A stretch of DNA of 64,000 bases, taken from NCBI RefSeq assembly GCF_000374845.1, contig NZ_KB895414.1, positions 434,001 through 498,000 of the forward strand. Reading direction: 5' to 3'. Positions within the stretch are counted from its first letter, which is position 1. Each line of letters begins with the position of its first letter. The translations under genes were made by a program, and so were the position numbers. The notes under the pieces are model-generated. The model was not told the DNA's origin and did no database searches. It saw only the letters and a list, made by a program, of their open reading frames with translations. This document shows, piece by piece, positions 21,273 to 29,713 of the stretch. This stretch comes from Paenibacillus terrigena DSM 21567. GTDB taxonomy: Bacteria > Bacillota > Bacilli > Paenibacillales > Paenibacillaceae.

Positions 21273-21302
21273 AGTGTATGCGCAGCCGAACTTGTCTCAT
21301 GC
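21273..21302 (-). promoter_or_regulatory. Candidate sigma-E promoter of the recombinase operon
   Basis: On the minus strand CATACACT (21273-21280) matches the sigma-E -10 consensus CATACAHT at all 8 positions. GCATGAG (21296-21302) lies 15 bases upstream and matches KMATATT at 4 of 7. The predicted leader to TTG 21242 is about 25 bases. Confidence 0.55.
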
Positions 21303-21333
21303 GTCCTGTCCTTTAGGCTTCTACAGCTAAACG

Positions 21334-21361
21334 AAAAACGCCAAGGGGATCCCCTGGCGTT
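21334..21361 (-). terminator. Terminator after the SIS-domain gene
   Basis: AACGCCA-GGGGATCCCC-TGGCGTT-type hairpin with a T tract on the minus strand. It insulates the recombinase promoter from the upstream sugar genes. Confidence 0.8.
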
Positions 21362-21373
21362 CGTAAATGCATA

Positions 21374-22102
21374 TCAATAGCCTCTCTCGGCGTATGCCTT
21401 CTCCTGCACATCGTTGTATTCCCAGCCGTCCGCATAATTGTAGCTCTTATAGACTGACGGTGTAAGACCTTTTGCCAGCAGCTGATCGATGGCTTCGGCC
21501 GTTACCGCCCACATGATATAAGCCGCGGACAACCCTGAAGCAGGGCAAATCCCTGTCCCTAGTCCTTCAACCAGCAGAAGCGCATCCCCAAGCGGCGCAC
21601 CGTTATCGAGTACAATATCACCGACCTCGAATAACCTCTTATGAGATGAATGCATGGACTTCACTTGAGACGAATAGGTTAAGGACGTTAAGACGATCAA
21701 TGTGACACCCATTTCTTTCGCCGCCAGTGCAATGTCGACCGCCTCCACGCTTTTACCCGAAACCGAACCCATTATGAGCACATCGCCAGGCATCACATTC
21801 GAAGCACGTAGGAAATATTCTCCCAGTCCTTCCATCGACTTTTCCTTGCCATACAAGTCACGCTTCCGCACAGGATTGTCAACTTGAAGTGTTGCCCGAA
21901 GCGGCTTCATCAACAGTAATCCTCCAGCCCTTCGAATCAATTCATGATCGACAATATGCCCCGTATCGTAGAGATGAACAGCTTGTCCCACCGCGGATGC
22001 TTCCGCAATCGCTGTCGCAGCTTGAACAATCGGTGTCTGCTGCGTCGACCGAATACGCGCCTGCAGCGCTTCAACCGCTTCAAAATATCGATCCATTAAC
22101 AT
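21374..22102 (-). CDS. SIS (sugar isomerase) domain protein, UPF0309-like
   Basis: The 242-residue protein has an N-terminal helix pair (MLMDRYFEAVEALQARIRS), HLYDTGHIVDHELI and a SIS domain with GDVLIMGSVSGKSVEAVDIALAAKEMG. SIS domains bind phosphosugars; this subgroup often sits next to N-acetylglucosamine kinase-like genes, as here. ATG 22102 lies 5 bases after GGGGAGGGG; ATG 22096 is an alternative. It starts 39 bases after the kinase stop, so the two form an operon inside the element. Confidence 0.82.
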   Translation of the reverse strand: MLMDRYFEAVEALQARIRSTQQTPIVQAATAIAEASAVGQAVHLYDTGHIVDHELIRRAGGLLLMKPLRATLQVDNPVRKRDLYGKEKSMEGLGEYFLRASNVMPGDVLIMGSVSGKSVEAVDIALAAKEMGVTLIVLTSLTYSSQVKSMHSSHKRLFEVGDIVLDNGAPLGDALLLVEGLGTGICPASGLSAAYIMWAVTAEAIDQLLAKGLTPSVYKSYNYADGWEYNDVQEKAYAERGY

Positions 22103-22141
22103 AAATACCCCTCCCCATTCGGTGAATGCATATGTCATGAC

Positions 22142-23110
22142 TTACCATAAAACTCTATACATCAGCGGAGCATGCCGATCTTCAATAAGCTGTGCTACGG
22201 AGGTGGCGAGTCGATCCGAACTTCCTGCATCTTCAGCATAGAACTGGGCGAATAACCCACCCAATGCCGGCTCGAATCTTGGAATGTGGATCTGAACTGA
22301 AGGGTGCTTTTCATGGACCTTCTCGCAGAATCGATCGTACATCGTCCTGCAGCCTTTCCATGCGCTGCCTGCGATCATAAGAGAGACCCCTGATTCCTTC
22401 TGATCCCTGTCCAACATTTCATTTGTCTGCTCCGCCATCGCTTCACCGGCCTTCACGAATATCCGTTGAGCTACCTCATCGCCTTGAGCAGCTGCCTCTG
22501 CACCTAAGATCGCCGCAGAAGCGATCTGCCGCCGTGGATTTGCAGCTTGGTAGACATGATGGATGAGCGCTAGTCGATCTTGCACCTGCCAAGCATCGAT
22601 AAGCAGCTGCTTCAATCGCGTAACTGGGCCTCGATCTTCGAAATTCCTTAATACGGCTTGAATCACATCTTGGCCGATCTCATATCCACTACCTAGATCG
22701 CCGAGCAGATGTCCCCAGCCGCCTAGATGATGCTCTTCTTCAGCAACCCTGAATACACCGGATCCCGTCCCCGATAACGCAACAATGCCTTCATGCTGCA
22801 CAATCCCCGCAAGCAGCGCCATCTTGCCTTCGCTAAGCCATCGTTCCTCATGAACGTTCATATGCTGCCGAAGGATGGTCATGAACACGTCAGTCGAAGC
22901 TGGCATCGCATAATAGACCTTCTGGATGGTGATCCCACTGTATCCTTGCAGACATGAGGCCAGACAGTTCTGAATGGAACCTGCAATATCTATTTGAGAG
23001 GCATAATTAATAGCTTGTCCACGCCCAACGCCCAGCACTTCATAACGATCATTGAACAGAACGGCTGTGAGTTTCGTCCCGCCACCATCTGCGCTCAAGT
23101 AGTATGGCAT
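22142..23110 (-). CDS. BadF/BadG-type N-acetylglucosamine kinase-like protein
   Basis: The 322-residue ASKHA-fold kinase begins YYLSADGGGTKLTAVLF (phosphate 1 motif) and has VALSGTGSGVFRV and GHLLGDLGSGYEIG, the latter characteristic of GlcNAc kinases. It would phosphorylate an amino sugar from cell-wall recycling, feeding the SIS protein downstream. ATG 23110 follows AAAGGAGGAG, and 27 upstream codons of open frame are unsupported. It is the rightmost gene of the element, about 100 bases before attR. Confidence 0.83.
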   Translation of the reverse strand: MPYYLSADGGGTKLTAVLFNDRYEVLGVGRGQAINYASQIDIAGSIQNCLASCLQGYSGITIQKVYYAMPASTDVFMTILRQHMNVHEERWLSEGKMALLAGIVQHEGIVALSGTGSGVFRVAEEEHHLGGWGHLLGDLGSGYEIGQDVIQAVLRNFEDRGPVTRLKQLLIDAWQVQDRLALIHHVYQAANPRRQIASAAILGAEAAAQGDEVAQRIFVKAGEAMAEQTNEMLDRDQKESGVSLMIAGSAWKGCRTMYDRFCEKVHEKHPSVQIHIPRFEPALGGLFAQFYAEDAGSSDRLATSVAQLIEDRHAPLMYRVLW

Positions 23111-23211
23111 GCTTGGCTCCTCCTTTGGATTCATCAGACACGCATGTATACCGTAAAATAGCTTCATCCATACATATGTAGGACAGAACAAAGCTAGTAC
23201 ACATTTAAAAA

Positions 23212-23250
23212 TGGTTCATTATGAGACCCCTAGCTCCATGGGCAGCTTCG
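23212..23250 (+). other. Right junction (attR) of the yhbH intervening element
   Basis: Element arm TGGTTCATTATGAGA (23212-23226) is the reverse complement of the left arm at 15386-15400. It is followed by CCCCTAG and the shared core CTCC (23234-23237), after which yhbH coding sequence resumes at ATGGGCAGCTTC. Confidence 0.88.
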
Positions 23251-23738
23251 AAAAATATTGCGCACGAAGTTTCTTCTTCTGGATGACCCGCTTCCTTCGT
23301 CAACAATACGAGAAAGTGGAAATTGTGTTCATCGCGCATCATACAGAGGCGAAGGAGGTCACCGAAGATGAATTCTTCACTCGCGGCGAGAGCGGCGGTA
23401 CAATCTGCTCCTCCGCCTATATCAAAGCACTTGAAATTATAGATCGTCGCTTTCCGCCTGCGAACTATAACATCTACCCGTTCCACTTCTCTGATGGCGA
23501 CAATCTTACATCCGATAACGAGCGTTGTGTCAAACTCATCGATGAATTGCTGAAGCGGTGCAATATGTTCGGCTACGGCGAAGTGAACCAATACAATCGG
23601 AGCAGTACGCTCATGTCGGCTTACCGGCATATCAATAAACCCCATTTCATGCATTACGTCATTAAGGAGAAGAACGAGGTCTACAAGGCGCTCAAGACAT
23701 TCTTTCAGAAATCACCGGAAGGGGCGACACGATCATGA
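23238..23738 (+). CDS. yhbH: Sporulation protein YhbH, 3' part of an interrupted gene
   Basis: From [20 protein letters not shown] to the stop, this is the C-terminal 166 residues of YhbH, continuing exactly where the 14716-15378 part ends in the MIDAS motif. Conserved [36 protein letters not shown] and [17 protein letters not shown] are all present, so the gene is not decayed. No ribosome site precedes it; the open frame from ATG 23211 is element arm sequence. It overlaps spoVR by ATGA. It should be expressed only after excision of the element joins it to its promoter and N-terminus. Confidence 0.95.
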   Translation: MGSFEKYCARSFFFWMTRFLRQQYEKVEIVFIAHHTEAKEVTEDEFFTRGESGGTICSSAYIKALEIIDRRFPPANYNIYPFHFSDGDNLTSDNERCVKLIDELLKRCNMFGYGEVNQYNRSSTLMSAYRHINKPHFMHYVIKEKNEVYKALKTFFQKSPEGATRS

Positions 23739-25171
23739 CGCAGGAAATCCGAGATCTTGAATTTGCCATTGCCGAGATTATGGAGATCGCTGACGGCTTC
23801 GGCCTCGATTATTATCCGATGCGTTATGAGATCTGCCCGGCCGACATCATCTATACGTTCGGCGCTTATGGCATGCCTACGCGATTCTCGCATTGGAGCT
23901 TTGGAAAAACTTTCAATAAAATGAAGATGCAATACGATTTTGGTCTAAGTAAAATTTATGAACTCGTCATTAATTCGAACCCCTGCTATGCCTTTCTCTT
24001 GGATGGGAACTCCCTCATTCAGAACAAACTGATCGTTGCTCACGTTCTCGCACACTGCGACTTTTTCAAGAATAACGTCCGTTTCTCCAATTCGAACCGC
24101 AATATGGTGGAGAGCATGTCCGCCACGGCGGAACGGGTAAGTCGCTACGAGCTTGAACATGGCACAGAAGCGGTCGAGAATTTCATTGATGCCGTACTCG
24201 CCATTCAGGAGCATATTGATCCGCAGCTCATTAAGCCTCAACGTCTCGATAAGAAACGCTATACTGAGAAGCTCATGCAGCAGACGAAAGATCCAGCTAA
24301 TGCGTACAAGGAGCCTGGCCAATACGATGACCTATGGAATCTGGATCAGAAGAACATTCTTAGCAAGAGCGATACCCCGGCCAATCGAACCTTTCCGCCG
24401 GAACCCGAGAAGGATATCGTCTGGTTCATTCAAGAATATTCACCGATCCTTGAAGATTGGCAGCGCGATATTATGTCGATGCTGCGTGAGGAGATGCTCT
24501 ATTTCTGGCCGCAGATGGAGACGAAGATCATGAACGAAGGCTGGGCTTCCTACTGGCATCAACGCATCCTCCGTGAACTTGACCTCACGAGTGAAGAGAC
24601 CGTTGAATTTGCGAAGCTGAATTCATCGGTCGTTCAGCCGTCGAAGAACAGCCTCAACCCTTATTACTTAGGGCTCAAAATATTCGAAGATATCGAGCGC
24701 CGTTGGGATCAGCCAACGCAAGAGGAACGTGATCGGCTGCACCGCGTACCAGGACAGGGTCGGGCAAAGCTATTTGAAGTCAGAGAGCTGGACTCTGATA
24801 CATCGTTCATCCGCAATTATTTGACGAAGCAGCTAACGGAGGATTTGGATCTTTATGTGTTCGAGAAGAAAGGCAGCGAGTGGAAAATTACCGATAAAGC
24901 ATGGATGAATATTCGGGATCAATTGGTCTACTCTAGAGTAAATGGCGGGTTCCCATTCCTTGTCGTACAGGATGGCGATTTCATGCGGACCGGAGAAATC
25001 TATTTGAAGCATCAGTATGAGGGGATTGAGCTGGACCTGAAGTATTTGGAGCGGACACTGCCGTTTGTTTATCAGTTATGGGGCAAACCCGTTCACCTCG
25101 AAACTTTTGTCGAAGATAAAAAAGTTCTATTTACCTACGATGGCAGAAAACAAGCGCGAAAATTTCTTTAA
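23735..25171 (+). CDS. spoVR: SpoVR family stage V sporulation protein
   Basis: The 478-residue protein matches SpoVR, which is needed for normal cortex formation in Bacillus (E. coli homologue YcgB). Visible family segments include [27 protein letters not shown] near the N-terminus, [28 protein letters not shown] in the middle, and the C-terminal [18 protein letters not shown]. It overlaps yhbH by 4 bases and no promoter is apparent, so it depends on read-through from yhbH. With the element in place the yhbH promoter is 7.9 kb further away, separated by oppositely oriented genes and terminators. Confidence 0.95.
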   Translation: MTQEIRDLEFAIAEIMEIADGFGLDYYPMRYEICPADIIYTFGAYGMPTRFSHWSFGKTFNKMKMQYDFGLSKIYELVINSNPCYAFLLDGNSLIQNKLIVAHVLAHCDFFKNNVRFSNSNRNMVESMSATAERVSRYELEHGTEAVENFIDAVLAIQEHIDPQLIKPQRLDKKRYTEKLMQQTKDPANAYKEPGQYDDLWNLDQKNILSKSDTPANRTFPPEPEKDIVWFIQEYSPILEDWQRDIMSMLREEMLYFWPQMETKIMNEGWASYWHQRILRELDLTSEETVEFAKLNSSVVQPSKNSLNPYYLGLKIFEDIERRWDQPTQEERDRLHRVPGQGRAKLFEVRELDSDTSFIRNYLTKQLTEDLDLYVFEKKGSEWKITDKAWMNIRDQLVYSRVNGGFPFLVVQDGDFMRTGEIYLKHQYEGIELDLKYLERTLPFVYQLWGKPVHLETFVEDKKVLFTYDGRKQARKFL

Positions 25172-25186
25172 CCGACACTTATTTAC

Positions 25187-25220
25187 GGTCTTCTCCCATT
25201 ATGGAGGAGATCGTATTTTT
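25187..25220 (+). terminator. Terminator after yhbH-spoVR
   Basis: GGTCTTCTCC, loop CATTAT, GGAGGAGATC, then a TTTTT tract at 25216-25220. Two G-U pairs. Confidence 0.7.
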
Positions 25221-25318
25221 ATGCCGAAAGACTCGACAACTTTCGATATTCTTTTGAAGCTTTCTCATTTATAATAGAATCGAAGTAGATTTGATCGATC
25301 CTTGCGAGTCTGGGGTGT

Positions 25319-26920
25319 GTGAGATTGATTATTAATATAATCAGACAATTTTTTGTTCCCTCCATCAGTGTATTCGTCATTTTATCGTCCATCTTTCTTC
25401 ATACAGCAACGAACATCTATCTCTTAGTCATCACGGGATGTCTATTCGTGTTCAGTATCCTACTCGACAAGAAGTTCCCTCGATTGCAGCCGTTCCAGAT
25501 CATTCTTCTCGGGGTGTTCCATTGGAGCAGCAGTCTGAATTGGTGTCAACTTCTCTACTGTATTCTGATCATTATCACCATTCAGCGAAAGATGAAATTC
25601 AGAGATTCGGTGCTCACCACGCTGCTCTATGCCATGCAATATACGTTAATTAACTTAACTTATCTACCCATTAATACCTACCAGATGCTCGTGTCCATAT
25701 TTGATATCCTAACCTTTGTAATCGTTCTCCTCCTCTACTACTTTGTTCACGTCTCCGAGATGGAGAAGAAACGACTTCGTGAGAAGTTTCAATTTCTTAG
25801 CATCCACGACTCCGTTACCGGACTCCTCAACTATGAAGGCTATATGAAATCCATTCAGAACGATGTGAAACGCAAAGAACCTTTTGTGTTGCTCCTCCTA
25901 GACCTGCAAGATTTCAAATCCATCAACCACGAGAGTACACAGAACGGCAATGAAATTTTGGCCAAAATCGCTCAGTTGTTACGCACATATTTTCCGAATG
26001 CCAAAGCGATGTCTAGATATGCAGGAGACCGGTTCGCGCTTGTCCTGCCCCCTTTCGATAATATTCATCAAGAAATTAGTGACGTTCTCGATTCGAATAT
26101 GCTTGGGTTCCAAGTCACACACAGTACAACGTTTTTCCCGCAGGAAGCCGAAAGCGCACAAGAAATTATCACATTCGCAGAAGAGAAGCTCTTCCAGAAT
26201 CGACGCAAGCTCTGGTTCAAACGTGAAGAGAATATGTTCCGAACTGAGAAGCTCAAAGCCGTCGGTGAACTCGCTGCAGGGATGGCACACGAAATTCGCA
26301 ACCCCCTCACGACAATCAAAGGCTTCATGCAAATTTCGATGCATCATGATTACAATATTCGCCCCTGGTTCGATACCATTATGAGCGAGATAACGCGCAT
26401 GAATGAACTAACCGCGGAATTTTTGCAGTTCTCGAAGCCTCATATTGGCAATATGAAGCCAGAGCCCATCGCACATGTGATGGATCGATTGTTATATCTC
26501 GTGGAGTCAGAAGCCGCATTCCGCGGTCACCGCATCTATTATGAGCCCATCGGTGTCTCCTTACATATCCATATGGATCGTGACAAAATTGTACAGGTGT
26601 TATTGAATCTTGTCCGTAATGCCTTTGAGGCGATGGAGGAGCCCGGGGATATCTACATTCAAGTATCGCAGATTCATAATAAGGTGATCATCGAGATTCG
26701 GGATACGGGATGCGGAATCGCAGAACATCATCTCACCAAAATATTCAATCCGTTCTATACCACCAAAGATAACGGCACAGGCCTTGGATTATCCCTCTGT
26801 CAGAAAATCGCCCAAGATCATGGAGGTTCGCTCGAGGTTCGAAGTACATTAGGCGAAGGCTCGATCTTCCGCGTAAATCTCCCGTTGGATGAGGTAGAGC
26901 TCATCGAGGCTATCAATTAA
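25319..26920 (+). CDS. Membrane sensor histidine kinase with degenerate GGDEF domain
   Basis: The 533-residue protein begins with about five membrane segments (residues 8-140). A GGDEF-like domain follows (150-300) with the active signature eroded to YAGDRF, then HisKA (GMAHEIRNPLTTIKGFM, phospho-His) and HATPase (NLVRNAF, DTGCGI, GTGLGLSL). The kinase core resembles the sporulation kinases KinB/KinD. A GGDEF-kinase fusion is uncommon. It starts at GTG 25319 after a weak GGGGT site. No cognate regulator is adjacent, as is usual for Spo0A phosphorelay kinases; that role is an inference. Confidence 0.85.
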   Translation: MRLIINIIRQFFVPSISVFVILSSIFLHTATNIYLLVITGCLFVFSILLDKKFPRLQPFQIILLGVFHWSSSLNWCQLLYCILIIITIQRKMKFRDSVLTTLLYAMQYTLINLTYLPINTYQMLVSIFDILTFVIVLLLYYFVHVSEMEKKRLREKFQFLSIHDSVTGLLNYEGYMKSIQNDVKRKEPFVLLLLDLQDFKSINHESTQNGNEILAKIAQLLRTYFPNAKAMSRYAGDRFALVLPPFDNIHQEISDVLDSNMLGFQVTHSTTFFPQEAESAQEIITFAEEKLFQNRRKLWFKREENMFRTEKLKAVGELAAGMAHEIRNPLTTIKGFMQISMHHDYNIRPWFDTIMSEITRMNELTAEFLQFSKPHIGNMKPEPIAHVMDRLLYLVESEAAFRGHRIYYEPIGVSLHIHMDRDKIVQVLLNLVRNAFEAMEEPGDIYIQVSQIHNKVIIEIRDTGCGIAEHHLTKIFNPFYTTKDNGTGLGLSLCQKIAQDHGGSLEVRSTLGEGSIFRVNLPLDEVELIEAIN

Positions 26921-26922
26921 TA

Positions 26923-26961
26923 AGAGCCTGTGCACCACGCTTCGCATGGTGTACAGGCTCT
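26923..26961. terminator. Bidirectional terminator between two kinases
   Basis: AGAGCCTGTGCACCA pairs with TGGTGTACAGGCTCT around a short loop. Confidence 0.8.
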
Positions 26962-26967
26962 CTATCT

Positions 26968-28569
26968 TTATTTAGGCAGTGGGAGCGTAATACTGAACTT
27001 CGTCCCTCGCTCCTCGCTGGCTTTAATTTGTATTTTGCCGTTATGGTTCTCGATAATGCGATAGCAGATCGATAGTCCAAGTCCGAGCCCATTCTCTTTC
27101 GTCGTGAAGAAGGGGTTAAAGACGTTCTTCATCTGATCTTTCGAGATCCCGATCCCGTAATCCCGAATCGTAATCACCGCCGTATTCTGCTTCTTATTGC
27201 AGGTCAGTCGAATATCGACCTGACCGCCCTTCGGCATCGCTTCGAACGCATTCTGGATTAGATTAATCAGCACCTGCTTAATTTGAACCGAATCGATATA
27301 AATCGGAAGCGGTAACTCGTATAAATCTGTCGTTAGAATGATGTTGTTGAAATTCGCCTGGCTGGTCATGAACTGCACCGTCTCTATCACGACATCTTGC
27401 AGGATATGCTCCTTCTTCTCAGGAGAGCTCGGCTTAGCCATGAGTACGAAGTCAGACACCAGCCGCTTCAGATCAAGCAATTCACCATAGACAATCTCCA
27501 GGTAACGAACATACATTTCACGAGACAATGGCTTCTCGCGAAGCAATTGAATGAAGCCCATAATCGATGTGAGCGGATTACGGATCTCATGCGCAATGCC
27601 GGCAGCAAGCTTCCCGATAGCTGAGAATTTCTCATACGTCAACATCTGATTCTCAAGCTCATTGCGTTCCGTAATATCGCGAAGCTGCAAGTAGGCCCCT
27701 GTTAATTCCTGATGGTCATTCACGACGGGTATCGCATCGAGTATACATGTAATACGCTTATTCGCAGATAGCAAGAATGTGCATTCTTGATTTTCAAATC
27801 GGTTACCATATAGGATGACATCACACATATAACTCGCAAAGGGTTCAACGTCACAGATCCATCTTCCGATCATCGAAGTACGCTTACGATTCATAATCCG
27901 CTCAATCAATTGGTTGCATTCCGTAATGTACCCCTCTGCATCGGTAATAATGATGCCGTTATTGACACTCCGAATTAAGGTATGATTCATAATATCTTTA
28001 TTATGGTTCGTTCTTCGCAGTTCAATTTCACGTTCCATCGAGTCGACCATATTCGAGAGGAGTGGAAGCGCAAACCGATTATGATGTTCAACGAAGATCA
28101 TCATGGAGACTGTACCTGCCAAATGATCTACCTGATTAACTTGAAATGGAACACTATAGCAAGCGGTATTATGCATATGTTCGTGAAAATGATCACAGCC
28201 TAGAAGCTCAATCGGTTTCTGTTCCTGCAACGCAAGATGTACGGCATTGGTCCCGAAATCTTCCTCGCCCATCAGGGTGCCTATTTCCATCCCGATCTTG
28301 TTCACTAGACTTCGAATTTTCTCATTGCCGACAAAGTCAATAATGTAGCCTTGACCATCGGTTAGCGCGATGAGAATCGGAATCCCATCAAGTTGAGATC
28401 TGGTCTTCTCGCCGAAAAAATTCATTACCGATATCACTTCACGATAGTTATTCCGAATTCGAAGAAGTTCTTCTTCACAGAGACGATTCTTCGAGAAGGG
28501 AATGGCGCTCGGTGTCATTCCTTGTTCCAGGCATCTTTTTTTGGATTCGACAATATATGAAGCTTCCAT
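26968..28569 (-). CDS. Soluble GAF/PAS sensor histidine kinase
   Basis: The 533-residue cytosolic kinase has an N-terminal region like that of AcoR-type activators (VESKKRCLEQGM and a GAF-like domain, about 60-200), then a PAS domain (200-315). HisKA (GIAHEIRNPLTSIMGFIQLL) and HATPase (NLIQNAFEAMPKGG, DYGIGIS, GLGLGLSI) follow. The kinase core closely resembles that of the converging 25319 gene, so both may feed the same phosphorelay. No membrane segment or regulator gene is seen. AAAGGAACGG precedes ATG 28569 at long spacing. Confidence 0.86.
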   Translation of the reverse strand: MEASYIVESKKRCLEQGMTPSAIPFSKNRLCEEELLRIRNNYREVISVMNFFGEKTRSQLDGIPILIALTDGQGYIIDFVGNEKIRSLVNKIGMEIGTLMGEEDFGTNAVHLALQEQKPIELLGCDHFHEHMHNTACYSVPFQVNQVDHLAGTVSMMIFVEHHNRFALPLLSNMVDSMEREIELRRTNHNKDIMNHTLIRSVNNGIIITDAEGYITECNQLIERIMNRKRTSMIGRWICDVEPFASYMCDVILYGNRFENQECTFLLSANKRITCILDAIPVVNDHQELTGAYLQLRDITERNELENQMLTYEKFSAIGKLAAGIAHEIRNPLTSIMGFIQLLREKPLSREMYVRYLEIVYGELLDLKRLVSDFVLMAKPSSPEKKEHILQDVVIETVQFMTSQANFNNIILTTDLYELPLPIYIDSVQIKQVLINLIQNAFEAMPKGGQVDIRLTCNKKQNTAVITIRDYGIGISKDQMKNVFNPFFTTKENGLGLGLSICYRIIENHNGKIQIKASEERGTKFSITLPLPK

Positions 28570-28597
28570 GGGTCATTCCGTTCCTTTCATCCAACAC

Positions 28598-28634
28598 AAA
28601 AAAAAGTATGATATTCTCAAAGAATACCATACTT
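28598..28634 (-). terminator. Terminator after the PhyH gene
   Basis: Minus-strand hairpin AAGTATGGTATTC...GAATATCATACTT followed by eight T. Confidence 0.8.
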
Positions 28635-28727
28635 ATTGAAATAAAACTTCCAAAATATTCAGATTCTTCAATTCGAATAGGAAATAAGTCATATCCTTGA
28701 CGTAATCTGTTTTATTAGATATTGCGA

Positions 28728-29537
28728 TTAATGCGGATACGCCGTGTCGAATAGAATGCCGCACGGTCCCCCATCCGGATTGATTCCGAGGTCCACCTCT
28801 GTCCCGTCTGCGAGGAATAACGGCCGATAGAATTCACCGATTTGCGCTGCTGAAGCGTTCGCATAATGACAAATGAACGCTCGCCGGAACCGATCTTTCG
28901 ATTTGTTACGATAGGACCCATGAATTAAATTCCCGTTGAAAAATAATACATCGCCTTTATCCATCACGGCTGGAATCGCTTTCTGATCTTTGGGCGGTTT
29001 GACGTAATGCGTCGTGAAGGATTCTTGTTGATCTGCTCGATCAGGACACACAATGTCGTAATGGTTCGTCTTCGGCACGATCAGCATACCGCCATTCTCT
29101 TCGTCCGCCGCATCGATCGCTGTCCACGCGGCGATGCAATTGCCTGGCTCTACTTTCAAGTAGAAATTATCTTGATGCAGCGCTTGTCCTCTGGAGCCTG
29201 GGGGCTTGTAGTAGAACATACTCTGTGCCGCAAGCGGTTCTTCCTCGTAGAGGTCCCTTAAGACATCCAGTACAGGGGAATGAAGCATATAACTCTTCGC
29301 TGTATCATTAAATCGATGGGGATGCATTACACGCGGGTAGCGTGCTAGTGGGTCGTTCACATCCGCATCCAATTGGGGTTCAAAATGTCCAGGAATCATC
29401 TGTCTGCTTATGATGTCAAATGTCTCTTCAATGGTCCGCACATCCATATCCGTGAATAAACCCTTCACAATCAAATATCCTTCTTGCTCAAACTGTTCCT
29501 TCTGATCCTTCGTTAACACACGTAATTCGTAAGACAT
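28728..29537 (-). CDS. Phytanoyl-CoA dioxygenase (PhyH) family protein
   Basis: The 269-residue Fe(II)/2-oxoglutarate oxygenase has the metal ligands in ALHQDNFYL (HxD) and the distal His in NLIHGSYRN, with the 2-oxoglutarate Arg nearby (KDRFRRAF). It hydroxylates an unknown small molecule. It is divergent from an AraC regulator, which probably controls it. GGGAGG precedes tandem ATGs at 29540 and 29537; the second has better spacing. The frame upstream of the ribosome site is unsupported. Confidence 0.87.
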   Translation of the reverse strand: MSYELRVLTKDQKEQFEQEGYLIVKGLFTDMDVRTIEETFDIISRQMIPGHFEPQLDADVNDPLARYPRVMHPHRFNDTAKSYMLHSPVLDVLRDLYEEEPLAAQSMFYYKPPGSRGQALHQDNFYLKVEPGNCIAAWTAIDAADEENGGMLIVPKTNHYDIVCPDRADQQESFTTHYVKPPKDQKAIPAVMDKGDVLFFNGNLIHGSYRNKSKDRFRRAFICHYANASAAQIGEFYRPLFLADGTEVDLGINPDGGPCGILFDTAYPH

Positions 29538-29713
29538 CATCAGCGCCTCCCTTGAGCTTCCTACCATCATTTCCTACAGTATATTCTAGAGATCGCTGGA
29601 TCTAAATCATCGATCCTGCTAATCTCTCACACAATTCTGCTATTCTTCTTGTCGATAGCCTTGCTGCATCATATGATAAAGGAGACACGTTATATGCGGA
29701 TGGAGGGGCTCGA

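Larger units (their letters stand above)
15379..23237. mobile_element. 7,859-bp skin-like intervening element inside yhbH
   Basis: The segment separates the two halves of yhbH. It carries a large serine recombinase (19543-21084), a small overlapping ORF (21039-21242) and about ten cargo ORFs, none phage-structural. Its two inner ends bear perfect 15-bp inverted arms. When circularised they face each other across 18 bases, and the exact centre falls on the TC of the shared TCC, as expected for a serine-recombinase attP. Excision at any point in TCC or the nearby shared TGGG restores the yhbH frame. Known parallels are skin in sigK and SPbeta in spsM of Bacillus subtilis. Timing of excision in the mother cell is inferred from the target gene and promoters. 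Confidence 0.92.

Noticed and set aside
17005-23110. Prophage interpretation of the yhbH insertion
   Set aside because: Apart from the recombinase no phage structural, lysis or replication gene is recognisable.
23211-23237. ATG 23211 as the true start of the yhbH 3' part
   Set aside because: It is element arm sequence with no ribosome site; the homology to YhbH begins at the junction.
25107-25114. Spo0A box (TTGTCGAA) near the 25319 kinase
   Set aside because: It lies inside spoVR coding sequence more than 200 bases upstream of the kinase; a single 7-bp match is expected by chance.
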